A DNA stretch of 64,000 bases from Janibacter cremeus (GCF_029395675.1 NZ_CP115184.1:3162001-3226000); one strand, 5' to 3'. Numbered from the stretch's first letter, positions 11,453 through 21,400 are shown. The notes: a model not told the origin generated them from the sequence alone. Numbers and translations are program-made.

Positions 11453-11920
11453 ATGACCCGGATCAGTGTCCACGTCGACGGTGTCGAGTACACCGACGAC
11501 GTCGAACCACGCACCCTGCTGGTGCACTACCTGCGCGAACGGCTCGGCAAGACCGGGACGGTGGTGGGGTGCGACACGAGCAGCTGCGGCGCCTGCACCG
11601 TCCACCTCGACGGGTCGAGCGTGAAGTCCTGCACGGTGCTCGCCGTCCAGGCCGACGGCACGTCGGTCGACACCGTGGAGGGTCTGGCGAAGGACGGTGA
11701 GCTGCACCCGATGCAGCAGGCCTTCACCGACTGCCACTCGCTGCAGTGCGGCTACTGCACGCCGGGGATGATCATGGCCTCCCTCGACCTGCTCAAGGAC
11801 AACCCCGACCCCACCGAGGAGGAGATCCGCACCGGGCTCGAGGGCAACCTCTGCCGCTGCACCGGGTACCAGAACATCGTGCGCGCCGTGCAGCAGGTGG
11901 CGGGGGGTGACCGGTCATGA
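11453..11920 (+). CDS. coxS: (2Fe-2S) small subunit of CO-dehydrogenase-like hydroxylase
   Basis: This 155-residue protein has both expected iron-sulfur clusters: C40, C45, C48 and C60, then C99, C102, C134 and C136. It transfers electrons from the molybdenum site to the FAD subunit. AAGGAG precedes the start, and the end overlaps the large-subunit ATG by 4 bases (ATGA), which implies translational coupling. The cox symbol reflects family, not proven CO oxidation. Confidence 0.9.
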   Translation: MTRISVHVDGVEYTDDVEPRTLLVHYLRERLGKTGTVVGCDTSSCGACTVHLDGSSVKSCTVLAVQADGTSVDTVEGLAKDGELHPMQQAFTDCHSLQCGYCTPGMIMASLDLLKDNPDPTEEEIRTGLEGNLCRCTGYQNIVRAVQQVAGGDRS

Positions 11921-14322
11921 CCGCCGTCGACGACCAGCCCACGAGCACCACCTCGGAGATCGGCGCCTCGCGCACGCGCAAGGAGGACCGCCACCTCGTC
12001 ACGGGGCGGACCACCTGGGTGGACAACATGATCCTGCCGGGCATGGTCCACCTGGCCATCCTGCGCAGCCCGATGGCCCACGCGAAGATCACCTCGGTCG
12101 ACGTCGGTGACGCCCGCACGGCCCCCGGGGTCCTCGGCGCGTGGTCGGGCAAGGACTTCGCCGACGTCCAGGGCGACCTGCCCTGCGCCTGGCCGGTCAC
12201 GCCCGACATGGTCAACCCCGGCGCGCCGTCCCTGGCCGTCGACCAGGTCAACTTCGCCGGGGACGCGGTCGCCGTCGTCGCCGCCCGGACGCCCGGCGAG
12301 GCGGTCGACGCGCTCGAGGAGATCGACGTCGACTACGAGCCGCTGCCTCCGGTCCTCGACCTCGAGGCCGCACTCGCCGACGGGGCAGACCTCGTCCACG
12401 AGTCCGCGGGCACCAACAAGTCCTACACGTGGGAGCTCGACTCCGCGGCCGCCGGCTCCGGCGGCTCGGTCGAGGACGCGGCCCGGGACGCCGAGGTGAC
12501 GGTCAAGCGACGCTTCGTCCAGCAGCGCCTCAGCCCCGGCTTCATGGAACCGCGCTCGGTCGTCGTCCAACCGGTCGACGACGCGATCACCGTCTGGTCG
12601 AGCACGCAGATCCCGCACATCCTGCGCACGATGCTCGGTCTGACCCTGGGCATCCCGGAGCACAAGGTCCGGGTCGTCGCGCCCGACGTCGGGGGTGGCT
12701 TCGGCGGCAAGATCACGATCACCCCGGAGGAGGTCATCACCACGCTGGTGGCCCGCGCGCTCGGTCGACCGGCGAAGTACACCGAGTCCCGGTCGGAGTC
12801 GATGGCGGCCGCCCACCATGGTCGCGGTCAGATCCAGGACCTCACCATCACCGCCACCCGCGACGGGAAGGTGACCGGGCTGGACGTCCACCTCATCGCC
12901 GACATGGGCGCCTACCTCCGGCTGCTCACCCCGGGCGTGCCGGTGCTCGGGGCCTTCATGTTCCCCGGCATCTACAAGTTCCCCGCCTACCGCTTCCGGT
13001 GCGACGGGGTCTTCACGACGAAGGTCCCCACCGACGCCTACCGCGGCGCGGGACGGCCGGAGGCCACCTTCGGGGTCGAGCGGATCATGGACGAGCTCGC
13101 GGCCGAGCTGGAGATGGACCCGCTCGAGCTGCGGCGCAAGAACTGGATCACCCACGAGGAGTTCCCCTTCACCACCGTCGCCGGCCTCACCTACGACTCC
13201 GGCAACTACGAGGCGGCGACCGAGAAGGCGCTCGAGCTCGCCGGCTGGGAGGAGCTGAAGGCCGAGCGGGCCCGGCGCCGCGAGAGCAACGACCCCGTCC
13301 AGCTCGGCCTGGGCATCTCGACCTTCACCGAGATGTGCGGCCTGGCGCCCTCCCGCGTCCTCGGCTCCCTCGACTACGGCGCCGGCGGCTGGGAGAGCGC
13401 ATCCGTACGGGTGCTGCCGACCGGCAAGGTCGAGGTCGTCACCGGGATCAGCCCGCACGGGCAGGGACACGTCACCGGGTTCAGCCAGATCGTCGCCGAC
13501 CGCCTGGGGGTGCCCTTCGATGACATCGAGATCATCCACGGCGACACCGAGAGCTCGCCGAAGGGACTGGACACCTACGGGTCCCGTTCGTTGACGGTCG
13601 GTGGTGTCGCCGTCGTCCAGGCGGTCGACAAGGTGATCGAGAAGGCCCGCAAGGTCGCGGCGCACATGATGGAGGCCAACGAGGACGACCTGGAGTACGC
13701 GGACGGGAAGTTCACCGTCGCGGGTGCCCCGGGCTCGTCGGTCCCCTTCGGCGACATCGCCTTCGCGGTGTTCACCGCGCACGACCTTCCCGAGGGCATG
13801 GAGCCCACGCTCAACTCGGAGGCCACCTACGACCCGGGGAACTTCTCCTTCCCCCACGGCACGCACCTGTGCGCGGTCGAGGTGGACACCGAGACGGGGC
13901 ACGTCGCACTGCGCACCTACGCCTGTGTCGATGACATCGGGACCGCGATCAACCCGATGCTCATCGACGGCCAGGTGCACGGCGGACTCGCACAGGGGAT
14001 CGCCCAGGCGCTGTTCGAGGAGGCGATCTACGACGACGACGGCAACCTCGTCACCGGCACCTTCGTCGACTACACGTTGCCCTCGGCGGCGGACCTGCCC
14101 TCCTTCCGGACCGGCCGGACGGTGACCCCGTCCACCGACAACCCCTTGGGGGTCAAGGGGGTGGGCGAGGCCGGCGCCATCGCCTCGACACCCGCGGTGG
14201 TCAACGCCGTCGTCGACGCGTTGCGGCCGTGGGGCATCACCGACATCACGATGCCGTGCACGCCCGAGCGGGTGTGGCGCGCGATCCAGGACCACGCCGG
14301 TTCGGAAGGAGCAGCCCGATGA
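11917..14322 (+). CDS. Molybdopterin-binding large subunit, form II CoxL-like
   Basis: The 801-residue product is a xanthine-oxidase-family large subunit. The active-site loop reads AYRGAGR at residues 374-380. Genuine CO dehydrogenase (form I) has AYXCSFR with the copper-binding cysteine; this loop lacks that cysteine, so it belongs to form II, whose substrates are mostly unknown. The conserved catalytic Glu of the KGVGEAG motif is E751. The FGGK motif ([10 protein letters not shown]) is present. It overlaps both neighbours by 4 bases and would form a heterotrimer with them in the cytoplasm. Confidence 0.9.
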   Translation: MTAVDDQPTSTTSEIGASRTRKEDRHLVTGRTTWVDNMILPGMVHLAILRSPMAHAKITSVDVGDARTAPGVLGAWSGKDFADVQGDLPCAWPVTPDMVNPGAPSLAVDQVNFAGDAVAVVAARTPGEAVDALEEIDVDYEPLPPVLDLEAALADGADLVHESAGTNKSYTWELDSAAAGSGGSVEDAARDAEVTVKRRFVQQRLSPGFMEPRSVVVQPVDDAITVWSSTQIPHILRTMLGLTLGIPEHKVRVVAPDVGGGFGGKITITPEEVITTLVARALGRPAKYTESRSESMAAAHHGRGQIQDLTITATRDGKVTGLDVHLIADMGAYLRLLTPGVPVLGAFMFPGIYKFPAYRFRCDGVFTTKVPTDAYRGAGRPEATFGVERIMDELAAELEMDPLELRRKNWITHEEFPFTTVAGLTYDSGNYEAATEKALELAGWEELKAERARRRESNDPVQLGLGISTFTEMCGLAPSRVLGSLDYGAGGWESASVRVLPTGKVEVVTGISPHGQGHVTGFSQIVADRLGVPFDDIEIIHGDTESSPKGLDTYGSRSLTVGGVAVVQAVDKVIEKARKVAAHMMEANEDDLEYADGKFTVAGAPGSSVPFGDIAFAVFTAHDLPEGMEPTLNSEATYDPGNFSFPHGTHLCAVEVDTETGHVALRTYACVDDIGTAINPMLIDGQVHGGLAQGIAQALFEEAIYDDDGNLVTGTFVDYTLPSAADLPSFRTGRTVTPSTDNPLGVKGVGEAGAIASTPAVVNAVVDALRPWGITDITMPCTPERVWRAIQDHAGSEGAAR

Positions 14323-15173
14323 TCCCGTCCCAGTTCGACTACGTGGCACCGCAGACGGTCGAGGAGGCGCTCGCGGCGCTCGCCGAGCACGGTGACGAGG
14401 CCAAGGTCCTGGCCGGTGGCCAGAGCCTGCTGCCGATCCTGCGGCTGCGGATGAACACCCCCGAGACGGTCATCGACCTGGGGCGCATCCCCGGGTTGCG
14501 CGACATCGCCGACGACGGCGACAGCATCGTCCTCGGCGCGATGGCCACCCACGACGAGGTGCGCAAGAACCCGCTCGTCAGCGAGCACGCCAAGTTGCTG
14601 TCGGTGACGCTCGCCGAGGTGGCCGATCCGCAGATCCGGCACCGCGGCACGCTCGGCGGGGCCCTGGTGCACGCCGACCCCGCGGGGGACATCGGTACGG
14701 CCGCACTGGCCCTCGACGCCCAGATGGTCGTCGTCGGTCCGAACGGGTCGCGCACCGTCGCGGCGCAGGACTTCTTCGTCGGTCTCTTCACCAGTGCGGT
14801 GGGCGAGGACGAGCTGCTCACGCAGATCCGCATCCCGAAGCACACCGGGTGGGGAGCCCACTACGAGAAGTTCGTCCGGCTCGAGCACCAGTGGTCGATC
14901 GTCGGGGTCGCCGCGACGGTCAGGGTCGAGGGCGGCACCATCGCCGATGCCCGGGTGGCGCTGACCAACATGGGGGCCACCCCCCTTCGCGCGCGGTCGG
15001 TGGAGCAGGCCCTCATCGGGCAGGCCCCCACCGCTGACGTCGTCCGCGAGGCGGCGACGAGGGCCGCCGACGGCACCGAGCCCCCCTCCGACCTCAACGG
15101 AGCAGCCGACTACCGACGGCACCTGGCCGGCGTCCTGACGCGCCGCGCCGTGCTCGCCGCAGCAGGAGTGTGA
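14319..15173 (+). CDS. coxM: FAD-binding medium subunit, CoxM-like
   Basis: The 284-residue product carries the FAD pyrophosphate motif AGGQSLLP and the second motif IRHRGTLGGAL, both diagnostic of the medium subunit. Its ATG overlaps the large-subunit stop. It passes electrons from the iron-sulfur subunit to the quinone pool or another acceptor. Gene order S-L-M differs from the classical coxMSL order and fits the wider form II or XDH-like group. Confidence 0.9.
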   Translation: MIPSQFDYVAPQTVEEALAALAEHGDEAKVLAGGQSLLPILRLRMNTPETVIDLGRIPGLRDIADDGDSIVLGAMATHDEVRKNPLVSEHAKLLSVTLAEVADPQIRHRGTLGGALVHADPAGDIGTAALALDAQMVVVGPNGSRTVAAQDFFVGLFTSAVGEDELLTQIRIPKHTGWGAHYEKFVRLEHQWSIVGVAATVRVEGGTIADARVALTNMGATPLRARSVEQALIGQAPTADVVREAATRAADGTEPPSDLNGAADYRRHLAGVLTRRAVLAAAGV

Positions 15174-15176
15174 GTC

Positions 15177-16067
15177 ATGGATCTGGAACACCAGTTCAGC
15201 GTCACCGCGCCCATCGACACCGCATGGGCCACGATGATGGACATCGAGGGGGTCGCCGAGTGCTTCCCCGGGGCCGCGCTGACCGCCGCGGACGGTGACT
15301 CCTTCGAGGGCACGGTCAAGGTCAAGCTCGGGCCGATCGCCATGGTCTACAAGGGCAGCGGGGCCTTCGTCGAGCGTGACGACGGCGCCCACCGGGCCGT
15401 CATCGAGGCCAAGGGCCGGGACAAGCGCGGCAACGGCACGGCCGGGGCCACGGTGACGATGAGCATGGTCGAGTCCGGCTCGGAGACCTCGGTCACCGTC
15501 GTCACCGACCTCAACGTCACCGGCAAGCCCGCGCAGTTCGGACGGGGTGTCATGCAGGACGTCTCCGACAAGCTGCTGGGGCAGTTCGTCGACTGCCTGT
15601 CCACCAAGGTCGGCGCTCCGGCGTCCCCCGGCTCGGCGGACTCACTGGAGGAGTCCGCCCCGGCGGGTGGCGACGCCGCGGCGCCGGCCGCCCCGGCTGC
15701 CCCGGGCGGCGCCGAGCCGGCGGGGGAGGCGCCCGGAAGCGATGCCGGGCCGCCCCCCGCCGCTGCGGCGATGCCGGCCTCCGCGGTGGCGGGCGCCGCT
15801 GCCGCCTCGGGTCGGCCACCCGCGGCAGCCTCGCCACCTCCGGCGGCCGGCCCGCCTCCGGTGGGCGTGACCGATGCCCCGCCCAGCCGGAGCGGCTCTG
15901 AGAGCACCGACGCGGCCGGCGCGGGGCGCGGCGGTGCCACCGACGCCCTCGACCTCGGCGCGGCGGTGGGGCCGGTCCTCCTGCGCACCTACGCGCCGTA
16001 CGCGCTCGCGGCGGTCGCGGGACTCGTCCTCGGCTGGCTGCTCGGCCGTCGATCGGGTCAGGGCTGA
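15177..16067 (+). CDS. coxG: CoxG-like SRPBCC protein with Ala/Pro-rich linker and C-terminal membrane anchor
   Basis: The 296-residue product has three parts. Residues 1 to about 145 form a CoxG/SRPBCC domain (ECFPGAALTA, LGPIAMVYKG, GRGVMQDVSDKLL). Residues about 150-265 are a low-complexity Ala/Pro/Gly linker. The last 30 residues hold one hydrophobic helix (YALAAVAGLVLGWLLG) followed by RRSGQG. In Oligotropha CoxG attaches CO dehydrogenase to the membrane; here the anchor appears to be built into the protein. It lies 3 bp after coxM. Confidence 0.87.
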   Translation: MDLEHQFSVTAPIDTAWATMMDIEGVAECFPGAALTAADGDSFEGTVKVKLGPIAMVYKGSGAFVERDDGAHRAVIEAKGRDKRGNGTAGATVTMSMVESGSETSVTVVTDLNVTGKPAQFGRGVMQDVSDKLLGQFVDCLSTKVGAPASPGSADSLEESAPAGGDAAAPAAPAAPGGAEPAGEAPGSDAGPPPAAAAMPASAVAGAAAASGRPPAAASPPPAAGPPPVGVTDAPPSRSGSESTDAAGAGRGGATDALDLGAAVGPVLLRTYAPYALAAVAGLVLGWLLGRRSGQG

Positions 16068-16152
16068 CGCGGCAGCGCCGTCGGGACCCGTCGCATCGGG
16101 GCCGTCCTCCGGGTGGAGGATGGCCCCGATGCGTCGACACAGGAGGACGTCC

Positions 16153-17499
16153 ATGACCAGCACCGGAAGCGCCCCGTCCCGAGGCGATCGACTCGGTGGC
16201 CTGCCGTACACGCGACGGCACACCCGTCTCCTCGTCGGCTCGGGGGTCGGGTGGGCCCTCGACGCGATGGACGTCGGGCTGATCTCCTTCGTCATCGTCG
16301 TGCTCGCCGAGCAGTGGGGCCTGACCACGGGGGAGAGGTCGTGGATCGTCACCATCGGCTTCATCGGGATGGCGATCGGCGCCACGCTCGGCGGGCGGCT
16401 GGCGGACCGGTTCGGCCGCCGGGCGGTCTTCGCGACGACCCTGGTCGTCTACGGCCTGGCCACCGGCGCCTCCGCACTCGTGGGCGGGATGGCGCTCTTC
16501 ATGGTCCTGCGGTTCTTCGTCGGCCTGGGGCTCGGTGCGGAGCTGCCCGTGGCCTCGACGCTCGTGAGCGAGCTGTCCCCGACGCGCATCCGCGGCCGTC
16601 TCGTCGTCGCCCTCGAGTCCTTCTGGGCCGTGGGGTGGATCCTCGCCGCGGTCATCGGCTTCTACGTCATCCCCCACGGGGACGACGGCTGGCGGTGGGG
16701 GCTGGCCTTCGGCCTGGTCCCGGCCGTCTACGCCCTCGTCGTGCGCTACGGCCTGCCCGAGTCCGCCGCGTGGCTGGAGAGCCGCGGCCGCCACGAGGAG
16801 GCCGAGGAGGTCGTGCGCGGCTTCGAGAAGTCCGCGGGCATCGAGCCGGGGACGGTCGCGAGGGCGAAGGGGGAGCCGGCCCCGGTCGATGCCGTGACCG
16901 CAGCGCACGGGCTGTGGTCGGCCGCGCTGCGGCGGCGCACCGCGGGCATCTGGATCGTGTGGTTCGGGGTGAACTTCGCCTACTACGGCGCCTTCCTGTG
17001 GATCCCGTCGCTGCTCGTCGCCCGCGGCCACGACGTGACGACGTCCTTCATGTACACGCTGATCATCACGCTGGCCCAGCTGCCGGGCTACGCCCTCTCC
17101 GCGGTCCTCATCGAGGTGTGGGGGCGGCGGGCGACGCTCGCGGCCTTCCTCGTCGGCTCCGCCGTCTCCGCGTGGTTCTTCGGCCAGTCCGACTCGGTGA
17201 CCTCGATCATCGTCGCCGGCTGCGCCCTCTCCTTCGCCAACCTCGGCGCCTGGGGCGCGCTCTACGCCATCACCCCGGAGATCTACCCGACCGCGGTGCG
17301 CGGGTCGGGCGCCGGCGCGGCGGCCGGCTTCGGGCGGCTGGCCTCCATCCTCGCGCCGCTGATGGTGCCCTTCCTCCTCGAGCGCGGGGGCGCGAGCGGC
17401 GACGTCCTCGTCTTCTCGATCTTCACCGCCGCCTTCGGCGTCGCGGCGGCAGCCACCTTCCTCCTGCCGGAGCTGCGGGGGCGGCAGCTGGCCGAGTGA
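16153..17499 (+). CDS. MFS transporter, sugar/aromatic-acid porter type
   Basis: The 448-residue product has about 12 membrane helices, the MFS loop motif GGRLADRFGRRAVF, and the family's PESAAWLESRGR and PEIYPTAVRGSGAG motifs seen in aromatic-acid and sugar-acid symporters. The ATG at 16153 follows a perfect AGGAGG by six bases. It is downstream of the hydroxylase genes and may import their substrate. An in-frame upstream extension overlaps coxG in another frame and is rejected. Confidence 0.87.
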   Translation: MTSTGSAPSRGDRLGGLPYTRRHTRLLVGSGVGWALDAMDVGLISFVIVVLAEQWGLTTGERSWIVTIGFIGMAIGATLGGRLADRFGRRAVFATTLVVYGLATGASALVGGMALFMVLRFFVGLGLGAELPVASTLVSELSPTRIRGRLVVALESFWAVGWILAAVIGFYVIPHGDDGWRWGLAFGLVPAVYALVVRYGLPESAAWLESRGRHEEAEEVVRGFEKSAGIEPGTVARAKGEPAPVDAVTAAHGLWSAALRRRTAGIWIVWFGVNFAYYGAFLWIPSLLVARGHDVTTSFMYTLIITLAQLPGYALSAVLIEVWGRRATLAAFLVGSAVSAWFFGQSDSVTSIIVAGCALSFANLGAWGALYAITPEIYPTAVRGSGAGAAAGFGRLASILAPLMVPFLLERGGASGDVLVFSIFTAAFGVAAAATFLLPELRGRQLAE

Positions 17500-17513
17500 C
17501 CCGCTCCACCACT

Positions 17514-17531
17514 CTTGAAACCGGGTTCAGG
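17514..17531. promoter_or_regulatory. Candidate TetR operator, site 1 (CTTGAA-N6-TTCAGG)
   Basis: Bases 17514-17531 read CTTGAAACCGGGTTCAGG, a near-palindrome with a 6-bp centre, 42 bp before the lactonase-like gene. It matches the sites at 26102 and 29361 in both arms except one base. It probably binds the TetR protein encoded at 24471, but this is inference. Confidence 0.55.
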
Positions 17532-17572
17532 TCTGTCTATGCTCCGAGGACACGACCTCGAGGGAGCGCGAC

Positions 17573-18535
17573 ATGGTGGCCGTACCGACAGTGACCGGGA
17601 GCATCGACTCCGCCGAGCTGGGCCGGGTGCTCGCGCACGAGCACATCTTCGTGCTGGGCGAGGAGTACCGGCAGAACTACCAGGACGACTGGGACGAGGA
17701 CACCAAGGTGGCCGAGGCCGTCGAGGAGCTGGGGGCGCTGCCGTCCCTGGGCATCGACACCATCCTCGACCCGACGGTCCTCGGGCTCGGGCGCTACCTG
17801 CCCCGGGTCCAGCGCGTCGCCGAGCAGATCGACCTCAATGTCGTGGTGGCCACCGGGCTGTACACGTACAACGAGATCCCGTTCCAGTTCCACTACACCG
17901 GCCCGGGGCTGCTCTTCGACGTGCCGGAGCCCCTCACCGAGCTCTTCCTCAAGGACCTGCGGGAGGGGATCGCGGACACCGGCGTGCGTGCCGGCTTCCT
18001 CAAGTGCGCCATCGAGGAGCAGGGCCTCACCCCGGGGGTCGAGCGGGTCATGCGCGCCGTCGGCCAGGCCAGTGCGCAGAGCGGTGCCCCGATCACGGTG
18101 CACACCAACCCGCACACCGGGTCGGGACTCGTCGCCCAGCGGGTGCTCGCGGAGGAGGGGGCCGACCTGTCGAAGGTCGTCATCGGCCACTCCGGGGACA
18201 CGACGGACATCGACTACCTCACGAAGCTCGCGGACGCCGGCTCCTACCTCGGCATGGACCGCTTCGGCCTCGACGTGCTGCTGCCCTTCGAGGACCGGGT
18301 GGCGACCGTCCTGGAGCTGCTGCGGCGTGGCTACGCGGAGAAGATGGTGCTCGCGCACGACGCGTCGTGCTTCATCGACTGGTTCGACCCCGAGGCCAAG
18401 CGCCAGACCGTCCCCCGGTGGAACTACCGCCACATCAGCGAGGACGTCATCCCCGCCCTCCTCGAGGGCGGCGCCAGCGAGCAGGACATCGAGACGATGC
18501 TCGTGACCAACCCGCGGGCGTACTTCGAGCGGTAG
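17573..18535 (+). CDS. Phosphotriesterase-family hydrolase, probable lactonase (PLL-like)
   Basis: The 320-residue product has all binuclear-metal ligands of the phosphotriesterase fold: H22 and H24 (AHEHIF), carboxylated lysine K144 (FLKCAIEEQG), H177 (VHTNPH), H206 (IGHSGD) and D263 (LAHDASC). Many members hydrolyse gamma- or delta-lactones; true organophosphatases are rare. GAGGGAG precedes the ATG, and a CTTGAA-type operator lies just upstream. It heads the acyl-CoA locus, so a lactone-opening role that feeds hydroxy acids to the CoA ligases is attractive. Substrate specificity cannot be read from sequence. Confidence 0.85.
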   Translation: MVAVPTVTGSIDSAELGRVLAHEHIFVLGEEYRQNYQDDWDEDTKVAEAVEELGALPSLGIDTILDPTVLGLGRYLPRVQRVAEQIDLNVVVATGLYTYNEIPFQFHYTGPGLLFDVPEPLTELFLKDLREGIADTGVRAGFLKCAIEEQGLTPGVERVMRAVGQASAQSGAPITVHTNPHTGSGLVAQRVLAEEGADLSKVVIGHSGDTTDIDYLTKLADAGSYLGMDRFGLDVLLPFEDRVATVLELLRRGYAEKMVLAHDASCFIDWFDPEAKRQTVPRWNYRHISEDVIPALLEGGASEQDIETMLVTNPRAYFER

Positions 18536-18541
18536 GCCGGA

Positions 18542-19141
18542 TCAGCCCACGGAGTCCGCGAGCTCCACGACGCGACGAGTGAGGATCCGCGCCTCCTCGG
18601 GCTGGTACTCGCCGAGGGAGGGGTCGTTGAACATGTGGCCCTCACCCTGGTACTCGACGTAGGTGAACTCGCCGCCGGCCCGCTCCACGTCGTCCTGGAG
18701 CCGCTCGTCGATCGTGGCGTCGAGCTGGCGGTCCTCCTCGTGGAAGGGATCGCCGGCCGTGACGTGCACCTGGCCGGCCACCCCGGGCGGCCACGTCGCA
18801 TCCAGGTGCTGCATCGGGATGCCACCGCCGACCATCACGACGACCCGGGCGGTGTCGGGGCACTGGGCGGCCACCCACTGGGCGATGGCCGCACCGACCG
18901 AGAAGCCGACGGCGACGAAGGGGGCACCGACCCCCTTCGCCGCCTCCAGGCCGCGGGCCCGCAGGGCCTCCTCGCCGATCTCCTTGGTGCGGGCCATGCC
19001 GCTGGGATAGTCCTCGAAGGTCTGCCCGTCGTACGGGTCGACGGTCGTGACGTCGTGGCCGGCGCCGGTCAGGGCGTCGGCGAGGTCGGTGACGCCCCGG
19101 CGCACACCGAGGACGGACGGGAAGAGCAGTACGTGAGCCAT
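18542..19141 (-). CDS. Dienelactone-hydrolase-family alpha/beta hydrolase
   Basis: The 199-residue product has a nucleophile elbow GFSVGA with serine S81 where classic dienelactone hydrolase has cysteine. Candidates for the rest of the triad are D131 and H169 (GEGHMF). There is no signal peptide or membrane segment. It converges on the lactonase-like gene with 6 bp between the stops, and is read in the same direction as the enoyl-CoA hydratase and MFS genes upstream of it. It may hydrolyse an ester or lactone, but the function is not established. Confidence 0.8.
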   Translation of the reverse strand: MAHVLLFPSVLGVRRGVTDLADALTGAGHDVTTVDPYDGQTFEDYPSGMARTKEIGEEALRARGLEAAKGVGAPFVAVGFSVGAAIAQWVAAQCPDTARVVVMVGGGIPMQHLDATWPPGVAGQVHVTAGDPFHEEDRQLDATIDERLQDDVERAGGEFTYVEYQGEGHMFNDPSLGEYQPEEARILTRRVVELADSVG

Positions 19142-19173
19142 GTCACCACGCTAGAGCAGGCCGGTGACACCCG

Positions 19174-19983
19174 TCAGCGGCCGAAGACCGGCGGGCGCTT
19201 CTCCACGAAGGCGCTCACGGCCTCGACGTGGTCCTCGGTCAGGCCGCACTCCTTGTGGCGCGGCACCTCCGCGCGCATCGCCTCCGAGAGGGTCTGGAAG
19301 GGCACCTCGCGCAGGTTCTGCTTCAGGTGCGCCAGCGCCAGCGCCGGCCCGTCGGCCAGCCGTCGAGCCACCTCGTGGGTGCGCTCCGCCAGCTCGTCCT
19401 CGGGCACCAGCTGGTTGACCAGCCCGAGGTCGAGACAGGCCGGCCCGTCCAGGCGCGGGTTGAGCAGGAGCAGCTCCCGTGCCCGCGCCGGCCCGACGAG
19501 CTGGTGGAGGAACCACGCCACGCCGAAGTCCCCAGACAGGGCCACGGTGGCGAAGGCCGTGGCCATGACGGTCCGCGGGGTGCCGATGCGCAGGTCCGCG
19601 GCGAAGGCCAGGCCGAGGCCGGCGCCCGCGGCCGCGCCGGGGAGGGAGGCCACGACCGGCTTGGGGAAGGCGTGGATCCGACCGACGGTCATCTCCTGGT
19701 GGCGCACCTGCTCGGCCACGGCCGCGGGGTCCACCTCGCTGGCACCGCCCCCTTCGCCGCCGTCGGCATCGAACTGCTGCACGTCCCCGCCCGCGCAGAA
19801 CGCGCGCCCGGCGCCGGTGAGGACCAGCGCCCGCACCCGCGGGTCGTCGGCGTCCTCCTGCAGCAGCTCGCCGAGTCCCTCGATCATCGGCCCGGACATG
19901 GCGTTGCGCCGCTCCGGCCGGTTGAGGGTGATGGTGGCGACCCCGTCGGTGAGGTCGTGCAGCACGTGGTCGGTGTCGGTCAT
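19174..19983 (-). CDS. Enoyl-CoA hydratase/isomerase family protein
   Basis: The 269-residue crotonase-fold protein shows LNRPERRNAMSGPM, the first oxyanion-hole region (AGRAFCAGGDVQQF) and the second (PGAAAGAGLGLAFAADLRI). At the position where hydratases carry the second catalytic Glu the region reads ALSGDFGVAWFLHQLVG, with Asp, so either hydration or isomerisation is possible. ATG at 19983 follows GAGGAG by five bases. It lies downstream of the MFS gene at 20028 and fits the hydration step of the nearby beta-oxidation genes. Confidence 0.87.
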   Translation of the reverse strand: MTDTDHVLHDLTDGVATITLNRPERRNAMSGPMIEGLGELLQEDADDPRVRALVLTGAGRAFCAGGDVQQFDADGGEGGGASEVDPAAVAEQVRHQEMTVGRIHAFPKPVVASLPGAAAGAGLGLAFAADLRIGTPRTVMATAFATVALSGDFGVAWFLHQLVGPARARELLLLNPRLDGPACLDLGLVNQLVPEDELAERTHEVARRLADGPALALAHLKQNLREVPFQTLSEAMRAEVPRHKECGLTEDHVEAVSAFVEKRPPVFGR

Positions 19984-20027
19984 GGGAGCTCCTCGGGTGT
20001 GGAAGGGGGTGGGTGGTCGCGAGCGGG

Positions 20028-21359
20028 TCAGCGGCGGGTGCGTAGGGACGGGGCGAAGGCGGCGGCGGCCGCGAGGGGGAGGACGACGAGCGTCAGCAGG
20101 GCGCCGGCCAGACCGATCTGCGCACCGAGGCCGCCGACGGTCGCTGCACCGAGGCTGCCCCCCATGAGGAAGACGAGGGTGAGCAGCCCGAGGGCACCAC
20201 CGCGGGTGCGGACCGGGACGGAGTCGGCGACGAGCGTGGTCATGGCCGGCTGCCCCAGGCCGAAGGAGAGCATGAGGAGGAGCGTCGCGAGCACGAGCAG
20301 GGGGCCGGAGACCAGGGCCACGCCGCCGGTGGCCAGCACGAGCGCGAGGGCGGTGCCGAGCGTCGCGAGGAGCTGGCCGCGGGCGGGGCCGAAGCGCACG
20401 AGCGCCGGCCCGTTGACGCGGGGGGCCACGATGCCCAGGGCCGCGCACGGGACGAGCAGCAGGCCGATCTGCACACCGGTCCACCCGTGGGCGGTCAGCG
20501 CCGTCGGGATGGCCACGAGCATGCCGAACCACGCCGACGGCAGGCTCACGGCCGTGAGCAGGCTCCGGCGTGCGCCGGGGTCACCGATGAGGGCCGCCTG
20601 CACGATGCCGTCCGGGTGCCGGCGCGACCGCAGGACCGCCACCGGGGCCGCGGTGACCAGGGCGAGGAGGCCGATGAGGGCCGGGACGGGTCCGAGCGTG
20701 GCCCACTGCAGGGCCAGGACGGCCCCGGTCGCCGCGATCGCGACGAGCACGGCACCGGGCGCGTCGATGGTCGCGCCGGCCTGCCGTCGGGTCGGCAGGT
20801 CGCCCCACAGCAGCGGCATCACGAGGAGGGCGGCGAGGGGGATGGCCACCACCGGCCGCCACCCGAGCGGCTCGACGAGCATGGCCCCGATGACCGGGCC
20901 GAGGGCGTTGACGGTGGCCCCGACCCCGGCGTAGGTGGCCATCGCCCGGGCCCGTGCGTCCCCCTCGAAGAGGGCCTGCACGGCCGCCAGCGTCAGGGCC
21001 GGCACGGCGGCGGCGCCGAGCCCCTGCAGGGTGCGTGCGGCGATGAGTGCCGGCAGGTTGCCGGCGAGCGCACCGGCGCAGGCGGCGGCCACCATGACCG
21101 ACAGTCCGAGCGCCAGGGGTGCCCGGATGCCGAAGATGTCGCCGAGCCGGCCGAAGACCGCGCTGCCGACGGCCAGGGCGAGGGAGTAGCAGCTGACGAC
21201 GAGCGCGGCCCGACCCGCGGTGACGTCCAGGTCCGTCACGATGGTCGGCAGCGCCACGGCGACCGCGGCACTACCCAGGCCGGTCACGCCGAAGAGGACC
21301 GCCAGGCCGGTCGCCACGGCGCCACGCACCTCGGTCCGGCCGGACGCCAGCTCCGCCAC
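20028..21359 (-). CDS. MFS transporter (DHA-type, about 12 helices)
   Basis: The 443-residue product contains MFS features such as VFGRLGDIFGIR and the LQGLGAAAVPAL helix. The chosen start is a GTG at 21359, preceded by GAGG; the frame continues upstream but crosses the operator region and overlaps the HAD gene, which is unlikely. It is divergent from the HAD gene, and the shared 82-bp gap holds an operator-like palindrome. Co-regulation suggests export or import of a locus substrate. The exact start is uncertain. Confidence 0.82.
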   Translation of the reverse strand: MAELASGRTEVRGAVATGLAVLFGVTGLGSAAVAVALPTIVTDLDVTAGRAALVVSCYSLALAVGSAVFGRLGDIFGIRAPLALGLSVMVAAACAGALAGNLPALIAARTLQGLGAAAVPALTLAAVQALFEGDARARAMATYAGVGATVNALGPVIGAMLVEPLGWRPVVAIPLAALLVMPLLWGDLPTRRQAGATIDAPGAVLVAIAATGAVLALQWATLGPVPALIGLLALVTAAPVAVLRSRRHPDGIVQAALIGDPGARRSLLTAVSLPSAWFGMLVAIPTALTAHGWTGVQIGLLLVPCAALGIVAPRVNGPALVRFGPARGQLLATLGTALALVLATGGVALVSGPLLVLATLLLMLSFGLGQPAMTTLVADSVPVRTRGGALGLLTLVFLMGGSLGAATVGGLGAQIGLAGALLTLVVLPLAAAAAFAPSLRTRR

Positions 21360-21374
21360 ATCGCCTCGATCCGC

Positions 21375-21400
21375 ACTTGAATATGAATCAGAGTTCAAGT
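21375..21400. promoter_or_regulatory. Candidate TetR operator, site 2, in a divergent promoter region
   Basis: The 26-bp element has outer arms ACTTGAA (21375-21381) and TTCAAGT (21394-21400). An inner half-site ATGAA (21383-21387) lies 6 bp from TTCAA, giving the same spacing as the other sites. The inner TGAATCAG-NN-TTCAA closely matches the site at 42276. A TATAC sequence abuts it on the right. It lies between the divergent MFS and HAD genes and could control both. Confidence 0.6.

Noticed and set aside
12660..13100. Genuine (form I) carbon monoxide dehydrogenase
   Set aside because: The active-site loop is AYRGAGR, not AYXCSFR, so the copper-binding cysteine is absent; coxD, coxE and coxF are also missing.
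17573..18535. Organophosphate-degrading phosphotriesterase
   Set aside because: The metal site is shared by the whole family. Most actinobacterial members are lactonases, and the surrounding genes fit lactone or acid metabolism better.
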